Assembly (NCBI GenBank): GCA_014379965.1
Contig: JACMKU010000082.1
Location: forward strand, 1-41,508
DNA: 41,508 nucleotides
Origin: Chitinophagaceae bacterium
GTDB taxonomy: Bacteria; Bacteroidota; Bacteroidia; Chitinophagales; Chitinophagaceae
Direction: 5' to 3'
Shown piece by piece: positions 28,892 through 35,840 of the stretch. The first letter of the stretch is position 1; every line of letters starts with the position of its first letter. The notes under the pieces were generated by a model, which ran no database searches, had not been told where the DNA came from, and worked only from the letters and a program-made list of their open reading frames with translations. The translations under genes were made by a program, and so were the position numbers.

Positions 28892-29506
28892 ATGGAGTAT
28901 AGTAAACTTGTAGCGGTAACCGGTCTTCCCGGTTTGTACGAATTGATCAGCAGTAAAAATGATGGGGCGATCGTTCGTTCACTTGAAGACAATAGTACAA
29001 AATTCGCCTCTTCACGGATACATAACTTCTCCCATTTGGAAAGTATCGAGGTCTATACCACGGCTGATAATGTTAACCTTGTTGAGATTTTCGAGGCCAT
29101 GGAAAAAGGAAGCGGTTCTCTGCCAGACACCAAAGACAATGGTGCTATCAAGAAATACTTCGAAAAGGTTTTTCCAGAAATTGACTTCGAAAGAGTATAT
29201 CCAAGCGATCTCAAGAAAATGGTGAAATGGTTTGAAGTCTTAAAGGCAAACAAAATAGAGATCAAGTTGTCCGAGCCAATGGAAGAAGAAGAATCCGAAG
29301 AGGTAGAAGTGGAAGAGCCTAAGGAGAAGCCTGCTAAGAAGACGGCAAAGAAGGAGGCAGCACCGAAGGAAGAGAAGGAAGAGAAACCTGCAAAGAAAGC
29401 GGCGGCCAAGAAGAAGGAAGAACCCAAGAGTGCTACGAAAGAGACAAAGTCTGCAAAAGCAAAAGAGGAGACACCTAAGAAGAAATCTGCTGCGAAGAAA
29501 AAATAG
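28892..29506 (+). CDS. DUF5606 family protein with Lys/Ala/Glu-rich tail
   Basis: 204 residues, ATG 28892. Residues 1 to about 130 match the Bacteroidota DUF5606 pattern (YSKLVAVTGLPGLYELISSK, DGAIVRSLEDNSTKFASSRI, FPEIDFERVYPSDLKKMVKW). From about 131 the protein is low complexity: an acidic run (MEEEESEEVEVEE) followed by a long Lys/Ala-rich tail resembling histone H1-like tails. No signal peptide. The function is unknown; the tail could bind nucleic acid, which is inference from composition only. It is divergent from the receptor gene and 82 nt before the M3 peptidase gene. Confidence 0.85.
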   Translation: MEYSKLVAVTGLPGLYELISSKNDGAIVRSLEDNSTKFASSRIHNFSHLESIEVYTTADNVNLVEIFEAMEKGSGSLPDTKDNGAIKKYFEKVFPEIDFERVYPSDLKKMVKWFEVLKANKIEIKLSEPMEEEESEEVEVEEPKEKPAKKTAKKEAAPKEEKEEKPAKKAAAKKKEEPKSATKETKSAKAKEETPKKKSAAKKK

Positions 29507-29588
29507 TGTACTTGACAATTAACCAAAGCTGCAAGCTTCACGATGTTGATGTTTGTGGCTTTTATTTTTTAAAACATAACAACAGACG

Positions 29589-31316
29589 ATGAAATACAGT
29601 GCGGATATTGAAAGGTTGCCAAGGCGATTCCTTCCTACCGATCTTTCTATCAATAGCTGGGACGGCATTGAGCCTTTTTTCAAGGATCTTGTGAATCGGA
29701 ATGTAGATTCGGTAGAATCGCTGGAACAATGGCTGAAAGATATGAGTGAGCTGGAGTCGGCACTAAGTGAGGATGCATGCTGGCGCCAGATAAAGATGAC
29801 GTGCGACACGGAAAACAAATCGCTTGAAGAATCTTTCAACTTCTTCATGATGGAAATCCAGCCGAAGGTGCAACCATATGCTGACCTTCTCAACCGCAAA
29901 TTGGTAGAATCTCCCTTCACCAGCAAGCTGGACCAGGGCAAGTTTTTTACCTACCTGCGGAATGTAAAGAAGAGTATCGACCTTTTTCGCGAATCGAACA
30001 TACTGCTTCAGGCCGAGATGAATGTGGAGGCCCAGCATTTTGGAATGATCTCAGGAAAGATGACGGTAACTGTCAATGGACAGGAATATACATTGCAGCA
30101 GGCAGCTAAATTTCTCGAAGATCCGGACAGGAATTTGCGCGAAGAGGTATATCGCAAAATTGCTGATCGCCGCTTGCAGGACAAGGATGCATTAAATGAT
30201 CTCTATACTTCATTGCTACGAAAGAGGAACCAGGTTGCGCTGAACACTGATTTTTCCAACTATAGGGACTATCGCTTCGTCGAGCTTGGTCGCTTTGATT
30301 ACACAAAGGAGGATTGTTACCAGTTTCATGATGCAGTGAAGATGCACGTGATGCCACTCGTGGACCAGATATACGAGGAAAAGAAGAAGAAACTTGGACT
30401 TTCGGAACTGCGGCCGTGGGATATAGAAGCGGAACCTGTAGGCATACAGCCCCTTCGTCCCTTTAAAACGGGCGAAGAGTTGATTCAGAAGACCATTGAA
30501 TGTTTTGACCGTCTTCGACCATACTTCGCGGATTGTCTTCGCAAGATGAAGTCGCTAGGCCACCTCGATCTCGAGAGTAGGAAAGGAAAAGCGCCCGGCG
30601 GTTATAACTGCCCATTGGCCGAAAGCGGTGCCCCTTTCATATTTATGAATGCGGCGGGACAACTTGATGATGTGACCACTATGGTGCATGAAGGCGGACA
30701 TGCTATTCATTCATTCCTTACACACGATGAAGAGTTGAATGGATTTAAGGAATATCCAACGGAGATAGCGGAAGTAGCGAGCATGTCGATGGAGCTATTC
30801 AGTATGGATCATTGGCAGGTATTCTTCAATGATGAAGAAGAACTTCTCAGGGCTAAAGAGCAACAACTCGAGAGGGTCATCACCATTTTTCCATGGATAG
30901 CTACGATCGATAAGTTTCAGCATTGGGTATATGAAAATCCTGAGCACACCATTGAGGAGCGTTCCTCCCGTTGGTTCGAGATCCTGGAGGAATTCTCATC
31001 ACCGGTCATCGACTTCTCAGGTCTCGCGGAGTATCGCAGGTATGGTTGGCAACGCCAGCTTCATTTATTCGAGGTGCCGTTTTATTATATTGAGTATGGA
31101 ATTGCGCAACTGGGAGCAATCGGACTGTGGCAACAGTATAAAAAGTCGCCTGAGTCTGCAATTAACAATTACATAACCGCGTTGGATCTTGGCGCTACCC
31201 GTACACTGCCTGAATTGTTCAAAGCGGCGGGACTACGCTTCGATTTGTCGCCTGCTTATATCAGTGGGTTGATGAAATTCGTAAAAGGTGAGCTAGACAG
31301 CCTGAAGAAATCATAA
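29589..31316 (+). CDS. M3 family oligoendopeptidase (PepF-like)
   Basis: 575 residues, ATG 29589. The zinc-binding HEGGH motif is at His367-His371 (MVHEGGHAIHSF), with the third ligand in the downstream Glu-containing helix (PTEIAEVASMSMELF, about 390-402). The N-terminal helical part (LEDPDRNLREEVYRKIADRR) and C-terminal IEYGIAQLGAIGLWQQYKKS fit PepF/M3B enzymes. No signal peptide, so cytoplasmic. It degrades short peptides. Length is in the normal range. Followed by a structured intergenic region with a strong terminator. Confidence 0.95.
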   Translation: MKYSADIERLPRRFLPTDLSINSWDGIEPFFKDLVNRNVDSVESLEQWLKDMSELESALSEDACWRQIKMTCDTENKSLEESFNFFMMEIQPKVQPYADLLNRKLVESPFTSKLDQGKFFTYLRNVKKSIDLFRESNILLQAEMNVEAQHFGMISGKMTVTVNGQEYTLQQAAKFLEDPDRNLREEVYRKIADRRLQDKDALNDLYTSLLRKRNQVALNTDFSNYRDYRFVELGRFDYTKEDCYQFHDAVKMHVMPLVDQIYEEKKKKLGLSELRPWDIEAEPVGIQPLRPFKTGEELIQKTIECFDRLRPYFADCLRKMKSLGHLDLESRKGKAPGGYNCPLAESGAPFIFMNAAGQLDDVTTMVHEGGHAIHSFLTHDEELNGFKEYPTEIAEVASMSMELFSMDHWQVFFNDEEELLRAKEQQLERVITIFPWIATIDKFQHWVYENPEHTIEERSSRWFEILEEFSSPVIDFSGLAEYRRYGWQRQLHLFEVPFYYIEYGIAQLGAIGLWQQYKKSPESAINNYITALDLGATRTLPELFKAAGLRFDLSPAYISGLMKFVKGELDSLKKS

Positions 31317-31344
31317 AAATACCATCAAAGTGGTATGCCTCGGA

Positions 31345-31376
31345 TTAGCAAATGTCAAAACGACCACATATATTTG
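31345..31376 (+). promoter_or_regulatory. Candidate promoter inside the pepF-fur intergenic region
   Basis: TTAG (31345-31348; consensus TTTG), a 20-nt spacer, then TATATTTG (31369-31376), a full TAnnTTTG match. Spacing is identical to the asd and merC promoters in this window. The only thing downstream on this strand is a structured stretch and a terminator. Confidence 0.4.
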
Positions 31377-31379
31377 GTA

Positions 31380-31497
31380 GTAGAAAATCGCAACACATCA
31401 ACCGCTGAAAGAGTTCGAAAAGGTTGATTTAAAATAGCTACTAATCAGAGCCTTAACCTAAGTCCTCGTGTTTCTACACGAGGGCTTCTTTTTTTAT
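31380..31497 (+). ncRNA. Candidate small RNA of about 118 nt
   Basis: Begins at the predicted start of the 31345-31376 promoter and ends at the terminator at 31462-31497. It contains a stem ATCAACC/GGTTGAT (31397-31403 with 31422-31428) and the terminator hairpin. No protein-coding frame is evident in this part. It does not match any RNA family I recognise; it could instead be an extended 3' UTR of the peptidase gene. Confidence 0.35.
31462..31497 (+). terminator. Intrinsic terminator between pepF and fur
   Basis: Stem CCTCGTG (31464-31470) with CACGAGG (31477-31483), extendable by two pairs, loop TTTCTA, followed by a long T-rich tract that runs into the 3' end of the convergent fur-like gene. 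Strong on the plus strand. Confidence 0.88.
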
Positions 31498-31913
31498 TTA
31501 TTACAAGCCTTGCAGGTCCCTTCCACCACCACTTCGATCTGAGAGGTAGTGTACCCATTAGGTAAACGCACCTCCGGTGTCACTACGTCATCGAGGCAGT
31601 AGGTGTTCCCACAATGATTGCACACGAAATGTATATGATGATCGTGATGATGGCCGCCTGAACAATCGTCTTTGCATAATGCATATCGTATTGAATTGTC
31701 AGCCGTGGGTATCGCATGTATGATCCCCTTATCTACAAAGGTCTGTAGCGTGCGGTAAACGGTGACCCGATCAAACTTTTCACCTGCTTTCTTTTCGATG
31801 TCGCCGTGAGCGAGCGCGCCGGCCTTGCTGAGAAAAAGACTAAGTATCTTCTCACGACTCCCTGTAACGCTGAGGTTGTTTCGCTTCAGGATATCTTTTA
31901 TTTCTTCATGCAT
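31494..31913 (-). CDS. Fur-family metal-responsive repressor
   Basis: 139 residues, ATG 31911-31913. N-terminal winged helix (LSVTGSREKILSLFLSKAGA, FDRVTVYRTLQTFVDKGIIH) and C-terminal metal-binding domain with a His cluster (GGHHHDHHIHF) and two CxxC pairs (Cys98/Cys101 and Cys134/Cys137) forming the structural zinc site. The motif set does not separate Fur, Zur and PerR; linkage to SCO1 and MerC-like genes suggests zinc, copper or mercury-type metals, with Zur most likely (inference). It is 26 nt after the SCO1 gene, so probably the second gene of that operon. Confidence 0.92.
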   Translation of the reverse strand: MHEEIKDILKRNNLSVTGSREKILSLFLSKAGALAHGDIEKKAGEKFDRVTVYRTLQTFVDKGIIHAIPTADNSIRYALCKDDCSGGHHHDHHIHFVCNHCGNTYCLDDVVTPEVRLPNGYTTSQIEVVVEGTCKACNK

Positions 31914-31939
31914 ATCGAAAGCCTTTTCACTTTAAAATA

Positions 31940-32548
31940 TTATTTCCCGAGGAGTTTTTCTACGTCCCTGATCAGATCGTTCACTTCGCCCTTCTTGAGA
32001 CCGTCATAAATCTTCTTTACATCACCATTCCTGTCAACGAGTGCCCAGTTCTGGGAATGCAAAAACTGGTCATTGATATTGACGAGATTATTATCCGGGT
32101 TATCGATCACATAACTGATCCTTGCCGCGTTATATAAGCTGTCTTTACGCCCCGTCAAAAACACCCAGTTTGATGAGGATACTCCGAGTGAGTCGGAATA
32201 GACCTTCAGCTTTGCAGGTGAGTCAACATCCGGATCGCTGGTGTGGGATAGAATGAGAAAATCCTTTTTGTCCCTGAACTTGTCATAAACCGTCTTCATA
32301 TTGGTATTCATGATTGGGCAGATCCCTTTACATGTGGTGAAGAAATACTCGGTCACGTATACCTTTCCCTCCACATTTTTGTTCGTGAAGGTCTTTCCGT
32401 CCTGATCGGTAAAGGAAAAAGGTCTGACATAGCTGATGGGCGGGACACTGCGCTTGCCAAAATCGGGGATTAGCGCCGTCAACACGAAATAAAAACAGAG
32501 GACGAGCACGGCAAAAAATCCAATATAAACCCAGTTCTTCTTCGACAT
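31940..32548 (-). CDS. SCO1/SenC family copper-binding thioredoxin-like protein
   Basis: 202 residues from ATG 32546-32548; the in-frame TTG upstream at 32569 lies in the promoter. One N-terminal membrane anchor (about 7-27, VYIGFFAVLVLCFYFVLTAL), then a thioredoxin-like fold facing the periplasm. The SCO copper ligands are present: Cys73 and Cys77 in CKGIC and His164 in FLHSQNW. Known role of the family: copper delivery to cytochrome oxidase or redox sensing. First gene of a two-gene unit with the Fur-family regulator. Divergent from the MerC-like gene. Confidence 0.93.
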   Translation of the reverse strand: MSKKNWVYIGFFAVLVLCFYFVLTALIPDFGKRSVPPISYVRPFSFTDQDGKTFTNKNVEGKVYVTEYFFTTCKGICPIMNTNMKTVYDKFRDKKDFLILSHTSDPDVDSPAKLKVYSDSLGVSSSNWVFLTGRKDSLYNAARISYVIDNPDNNLVNINDQFLHSQNWALVDRNGDVKKIYDGLKKGEVNDLIRDVEKLLGK

Positions 32549-32566
32549 ATGGTGATTGTTGAAGGG

Positions 32567-32574
32567 CAAAGTTA
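32567..32574 (-). promoter_or_regulatory. -7 element of the SCO1-fur promoter
   Basis: TAACTTTG on the minus strand fits TAnnTTTG exactly and lies about 19 nt before the SCO1 ATG. No TTTG is present at the usual -33 distance, so it may need an activator or be weak. Confidence 0.4.
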
Positions 32575-32599
32575 AATCATATTCCTACCCGATTAATAT

Positions 32600-32631
32600 T
32601 TTGCAACAATGTTGCTTTTTTCCTAATTTTG
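32600..32631 (+). promoter_or_regulatory. Promoter of the MerC-like gene
   Basis: TTTG (32600-32603), a 20-nt spacer, then TAATTTTG (32624-32631), a full match to the Bacteroidota consensus. The ATG at 32640 is only about 5 nt after the predicted start of transcription. The palindrome at 32603-32615 overlaps the -33 box and spacer. Confidence 0.7.
32603..32615. promoter_or_regulatory. Candidate Fur-family (Zur-like) operator
   Basis: Perfect palindrome GCAAC-AAT-GTTGC, flanked by T-rich sequence, overlapping the MerC promoter and lying upstream of the SCO1 promoter in the divergent region. A Fur-family gene is the second gene of one of the two units, so autoregulation and control of the MerC-like gene is the natural reading. 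The link to that regulator is inference. Confidence 0.5.
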
Positions 32632-32639
32632 CCCTCTTC

Positions 32640-33032
32640 ATGAAGCTTAGGATCAATTGGGACGCATTGGGAATCACCTCTTCGCTGGCTTGCGCCATCC
32701 ATTGTGCCCTGCTACCCATGTTCATGTCAACTCTCCCATTATTCGGGGTCAACATCATCCATAATTTGTATTTCGAGTCTATCATGGTGATGCTTGCATT
32801 CGCCATTGGTAGCTACTCCTTCTACCATGGATATCGAAAGCATCACCATAGCCTTCTCCCATTTGCGTTGTTTGCAGTAGGGATTGCGTTGTTGGTGCTG
32901 AAACTAATCTACGTCCATTACGAGACCTGGCTGATGGTCCCCGCGGTGACTTTGATCGTAGTCGCGCATCTATTGAATTTCAGGTATTGCAGGGTGCACA
33001 ATCACGCTCACGCTGATGATTGTAATCATTGA
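32640..33032 (+). CDS. MerC-domain membrane protein
   Basis: 130 residues from ATG 32640 (further upstream starts would run through the promoter). Four hydrophobic segments. The N-terminal first-helix motif CAIHC (Cys18, Cys22) is the metal-binding pair of MerC-type proteins. His-rich C-terminus (RVHNHAHADDCNH) and a central HGYRKHHH. Chromosomal MerC-like proteins in this phylum occur away from mer operons and probably handle zinc or another divalent metal rather than mercury. A family A repeat begins 28 nt after the stop. Confidence 0.85.
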   Translation: MKLRINWDALGITSSLACAIHCALLPMFMSTLPLFGVNIIHNLYFESIMVMLAFAIGSYSFYHGYRKHHHSLLPFALFAVGIALLVLKLIYVHYETWLMVPAVTLIVVAHLLNFRYCRVHNHAHADDCNH

Positions 33033-33060
33033 GGGTCCACGTCAAAGAAACCGAAGTTCG

Positions 33061-33171
33061 GTTTTGAACCACATAGATGCATAGGCATGCACATAGGTAT
33101 GATGTATTTGCTGGGGAAGGACAAGATTCTATGTGAAACTCTATGTATCTATGTGTCTATGTGGTTCAAAC
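33061..33171. repeat. Intergenic inverted repeat, family A copy 2 (CTATGTG octamers)
   Basis: Left arm about 33061-33096, right arm 33129-33171, both ending outward in the same GTTTGAACC-type sequence as copy 1 has inward. The pairing is less perfect than in copy 1: the left arm has lost part of its units. It lies between the convergent MerC-like and VanZ-like genes, 12 nt from the VanZ-like stop. Confidence 0.85.
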
Positions 33172-33183
33172 TTCTCCCTCCAG

Positions 33184-33609
33184 TCAGAGTTTGCCCAACG
33201 AATTTTCTCGTTCCACGCTCCTCCGTTTTATTTCTCCAAAGACGAAATAGGAAGCGGTTAACCCAACTGAAGAAAAGAGAATGTCGTACAGGTCAAATGT
33301 GCGACCGAAGAAAGGAATGAGTTGCAAGTATTCATTCACGATAAGCATGCCGAAGCCCGCAAGGCAAACAACACGCAGATCATATAGTGAATGTATCCGG
33401 AAAATGCGGGCGACCAGGTGATCCCTGCCAATGAAGAACCAATAAGCCGCGAAGGGAATGAGAAAGGATCCGAGGAGATTCGGCGCTATGCCAAGAATAA
33501 ATCTACCAGATCCATCGAACCAATGCATTGGGCGAATCCAGAATTTGACAGCCCAAATAACTAATGTTCCAATGAGAAAAATGCGTTTACTGAATGGTTT
33601 TAGCTCCAT
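33184..33609 (-). CDS. VanZ-like membrane protein
   Basis: 141 residues, ATG 33607-33609. Four predicted membrane segments (for example RIFLIGTLVIWAVKFWIRPM, LLGSFLIPFAAYWFFIG, VVCLAGFGMLIVNEYLQL, LYDILFSSVGLTASYFVF). The conserved VanZ-type end NEYLQL-x-n-R-FDLYDIL is present (residues about 92-110). The family is named after a teicoplanin-resistance accessory protein, but chromosomal members are widespread and mostly of unknown function. Confidence 0.8.
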   Translation of the reverse strand: MELKPFSKRIFLIGTLVIWAVKFWIRPMHWFDGSGRFILGIAPNLLGSFLIPFAAYWFFIGRDHLVARIFRIHSLYDLRVVCLAGFGMLIVNEYLQLIPFFGRTFDLYDILFSSVGLTASYFVFGEIKRRSVERENSLGKL

Positions 33610-33689
33610 ATGAACATATCTGATTTCTAAAATAATCCAAATTGCTCATGTGAAATGCCAACTGTCTTACAATTTTGATGGAACAAAAG

Positions 33690-33914
33690 TTATTTTTTCC
33701 ATATCCTGTACAGGTAGAAGAGGAGAAATAGAAGCGAGCCCACGAGACATACGTAAAAGAGAATGTTATAGACTACGGGGATGTCGGTCCTATAAGCCAG
33801 CCGGAAGTAAAGCCCGGCCAACATGGCGGCCAGCATCCACAGTAGGCCCATCGAAAAGGAAGATAGTATCTTTCGAAAGAACTTCTTCACTTCGGGATCC
33901 CAGCCTTGTTCCAT
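33690..33914 (-). CDS. Small two-helix membrane protein of unknown function
   Basis: 74 residues from ATG 33912-33914 (MEQGWDPEVKKFFRKILSSF). The open frame extends upstream to 33965, but those 17 residues (MRLCESLRLCEKPKLSN) are encoded by the inverted repeat at 33928-34048 and are an artefact. Two hydrophobic helices (about 18-38, SMGLLWMLAAMLAGLYFRLA, and about 46-70, VVYNILFYVCLVGSLLFLLF) and a basic end (YRIWKK). No family recognised. It lies downstream of the lysozyme gene on the same strand. Confidence 0.7.
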   Translation of the reverse strand: MEQGWDPEVKKFFRKILSSFSMGLLWMLAAMLAGLYFRLAYRTDIPVVYNILFYVCLVGSLLFLLFYLYRIWKK

Positions 33915-33927
33915 GTTACTCAATTTA

Positions 33928-34048
33928 GGTTTCTCGCAAAGACGCAAAGATTCGCAAAGGCGCAAAGATTTCCGGAAAGAAAATATAGCTGTTAAGAATT
34001 CATGTTTTCTTGGCGGCTTTGCGAATCTTTGCGTCTTTGCGAGAAACC
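33928..34048. repeat. Intergenic inverted repeat, family E (CGCAAAGA units)
   Basis: A perfect 32-bp pairing (33928-33959 with 34017-34048) built from CGCAAAGA-type units and capped outward by GGTTTCT; the inside also tends to pair (AAGAAAA near 33976 with TTTTCTT near 34004). It ends 4 nt from the lysozyme stop codon and separates it from the small membrane protein gene. Confidence 0.93.
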
Positions 34049-34052
34049 AAAA

Positions 34053-34823
34053 CTATCGCACCAGCATCGCTCGAAATGCAATAGAATCTCCCTTAAACAC
34101 ATTAAAATCCACCTTCGGCATGATCCCATTCACCCTTCCCTGGTCATTATGCTGCCAGAAAATCCAATCCCTCTTGATTCGCGGCTGCTCATCTTCATAA
34201 TAATGCGCCACCCACAGGGGATAGCTGTCGAACTCGCTTCCCAGGTTTTGTTCATAGAAATCGACGTTGGTATAAATGATTGGCTTCACTCCGTAGTGAA
34301 GTTCTACAGTGCTGAGCCATTTCCTTACTTCTTTCCTAAGTTGCGCAGCGCTTACGCCATTTCGTTGCTCCACGTCGAGTACAGGGGGAAGGTCACCTGG
34401 TTCGATATCTACTCGCTTGATGAAGTTTTCGGCCTGCATCTTTCCGTCCTTCGAAGCGATGAAGAAATGATACGCGCCACGCACCACATCGTGTGACCGA
34501 GACTTCTTCCAGTTGCGTCGAAACTGTGGATCAGCGCTTCCAATCCCTTCCGTCGCCTTGATGAATGCGAAGCCCATTCTTATATTGTGTACGCTCATTG
34601 CCTTCACCTCTTCCCAGGCGATGATATCCTGGTAGCGGGACACATCTATGCCGTGGATGGCATACTCGCCAGGAATAGATATACCGAATTCCGCATACCG
34701 GGTACTCTTAGCCTGCTGGTACATCCACCAGCGACGTGCTAATACGCTGACCAGCGCTACCAATCCGGCAACGGTGATAATCAGGATCCAGCGGAGGAGT
34801 TTCTTTTTTCGACGGGACGACAT
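34053..34823 (-). CDS. GH25 family lysozyme (muramidase), membrane-anchored
   Basis: 256 residues, ATG 34821-34823. One N-terminal membrane anchor (about 10-29, LRWILIITVAGLVALVSVLA), then a GH25 barrel. Family motifs: GIDVSRYQ with Asp60, FAFIKATEG (about 86-93), RGAYHFF, PPVLDVE with Asp150 and catalytic Glu152, IIYTNVDFY, LWVAHY and the terminal VDFNVFKG. It cleaves beta-1,4 bonds between MurNAc and GlcNAc. Likely an envelope-remodelling enzyme rather than a phage lysin, given the anchor and the lack of phage genes around it. Confidence 0.95.
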   Translation of the reverse strand: MSSRRKKKLLRWILIITVAGLVALVSVLARRWWMYQQAKSTRYAEFGISIPGEYAIHGIDVSRYQDIIAWEEVKAMSVHNIRMGFAFIKATEGIGSADPQFRRNWKKSRSHDVVRGAYHFFIASKDGKMQAENFIKRVDIEPGDLPPVLDVEQRNGVSAAQLRKEVRKWLSTVELHYGVKPIIYTNVDFYEQNLGSEFDSYPLWVAHYYEDEQPRIKRDWIFWQHNDQGRVNGIMPKVDFNVFKGDSIAFRAMLVR

Positions 34824-34854
34824 TAAGCAGGGTCGATTTATACGCTAAGTCCCG

Positions 34855-34862
34855 CAAATATA
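34855..34862 (-). promoter_or_regulatory. Possible -7 promoter element of the lysozyme gene
   Basis: TATATTTG on the minus strand matches TAnnTTTG, 31 nt upstream of the lysozyme ATG. No TTTG was found at the -33 distance. Confidence 0.3.
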
Positions 34863-34931
34863 ATCGCTGTGAACTGCTTAAAGTGTTAATTCAAATGCTA
34901 TCCTTATTGTCCCTTAGAAGCTTGGCCCATG

Positions 34932-35549
34932 TCAATAGCGAACGAATTTTCCAAAGAAGCTGCTCGTCATATCAACAGTGACAAGTTGGTCGATGATGGG
35001 GAGTTTAGTTATTTCCACCAGCCCTTGCATGCCTGCATAGTCGCGCGCAGAGCTATAGAGGAATTCGCAATCCGTATCCACGATTCGGTCGCGGACAGGC
35101 AAAGAGTGAATCGTTTCAAAAATGTCAACGAGGGTATTTGTATCATTGAGATCGACGAGGCCCGGACTTTTTGATTCCTGCCATACCTGGTAGTCGACGG
35201 TACGGTTCCATGAGTGCTTGGGTTTCTTTAATCGATCCAATAGCCACCCACGGCGGACGGAGGACTCGGTGTCAATTGCCTCAAGGATTTTCTTAGTAGT
35301 AAAGCATTTAAATTCTTTCTCCAGTTCGTTCAAAACAAAACTGTCTCTTACCTGGGTGAGAAGATGTAGCGTATTCGTCATCAAACACCAGGAAAATACG
35401 GAGAGGCCTTTATGCTCAATGAAATGATTTAAGGAGTGGACTATAATCTGCTTGTGCACCGGCCTGATGAATATATCCACACAGTCTACCGTTGCAAAGG
35501 TGAGGTAACAACCCGTCTGATTCGCATAGTCGATCTTTTCGCTACTCAT
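34932..35549 (-). CDS. RAYT-type (Y1/IS200-like) transposase with altered HUH motif
   Basis: 205 residues, ATG 35547-35549. The whole sequence follows REP-associated tyrosine transposases of Bacteroidota: N-terminal GCYLTFATVDCVDIFIRP, central KGLSVFSWCLMTNTLHLL, then FKCFTTKKILEAI, YQVWQESKSPGLV and the C-terminal IHSLPVRDRIV with FLYSSARDY. The motif normally read as SNHVHL, carrying the metal-binding His-x-His, is TNTLHL here (Thr60, Leu61, His62), so the first His is missing. The HNNPV segment is also altered (HSLPV). The frame is otherwise intact. It may be a decaying transposase or a domesticated DNA-binding protein. No clear terminal repeats of its own were seen. Confidence 0.8.
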   Translation of the reverse strand: MSSEKIDYANQTGCYLTFATVDCVDIFIRPVHKQIIVHSLNHFIEHKGLSVFSWCLMTNTLHLLTQVRDSFVLNELEKEFKCFTTKKILEAIDTESSVRRGWLLDRLKKPKHSWNRTVDYQVWQESKSPGLVDLNDTNTLVDIFETIHSLPVRDRIVDTDCEFLYSSARDYAGMQGLVEITKLPIIDQLVTVDMTSSFFGKFVRY

Positions 35550-35840
35550 AACTCACAGGTTTTTATTTTTCAAAGGGAAGAGGGATTTCAACCCTGCAAT
35601 GGCAAATGCTGTTCCAATTCTCAATTCTGTGCACAACAAATTGATTCTGCCTTCAAAAAAGCGGGATAATCACGTGTGGTTGTAGTGATTTCGGCGTCGA
35701 CGAACTGCGTTTTCCTGTCTTTTTCTTTCTTGTCTATTCCTTTCTCCATTCTGTCGTTGCTCTAGGTCGGCTCGTCGTAATTGAAGATTGCCGGCATTTT
35801 CATCGAGTAGTTTTATTCCTCATCAATAAAACTTTAAGCC
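35550..35840. other. Noncoding stretch between the RAYT-type gene and the small exported protein
   Basis: 291 bp with no credible gene on either strand. A pyrimidine-rich block lies at 35711-35750 and a hairpin at the 3' end (listed separately). It may hold decayed sequence associated with arrival of the transposase-like gene, but no clear boundary was seen. Confidence 0.4.
35809..35833 (+). other. Hairpin just upstream of the small exported protein gene
   Basis: Perfect 9-bp stem AGTTTTATT / AATAAAACT with a 7-nt loop, ending 7 nt before the ATG at 35841. AT-only and without a following T-run, so it is probably a 5'-UTR stem or an operator rather than a terminator. Confidence 0.45.

Noticed and set aside
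29053..29541. Minus-strand frame rich in Phe/Ser/Ala opposite the DUF5606 gene
   Set aside because: It is the antisense of the Lys-rich tail and has no independent support.
31352..31408. 18-residue frame MSKRPHIFGSRKSQHINR as a second leader peptide
   Set aside because: It starts upstream of the predicted transcript start and no gene on this strand follows the terminator.
33915..33965. N-terminal extension of the small membrane protein (MRLCESLRLCEKPKLSN)
   Set aside because: Encoded entirely by an inverted repeat; ATG 33912-33914 gives a normal start.
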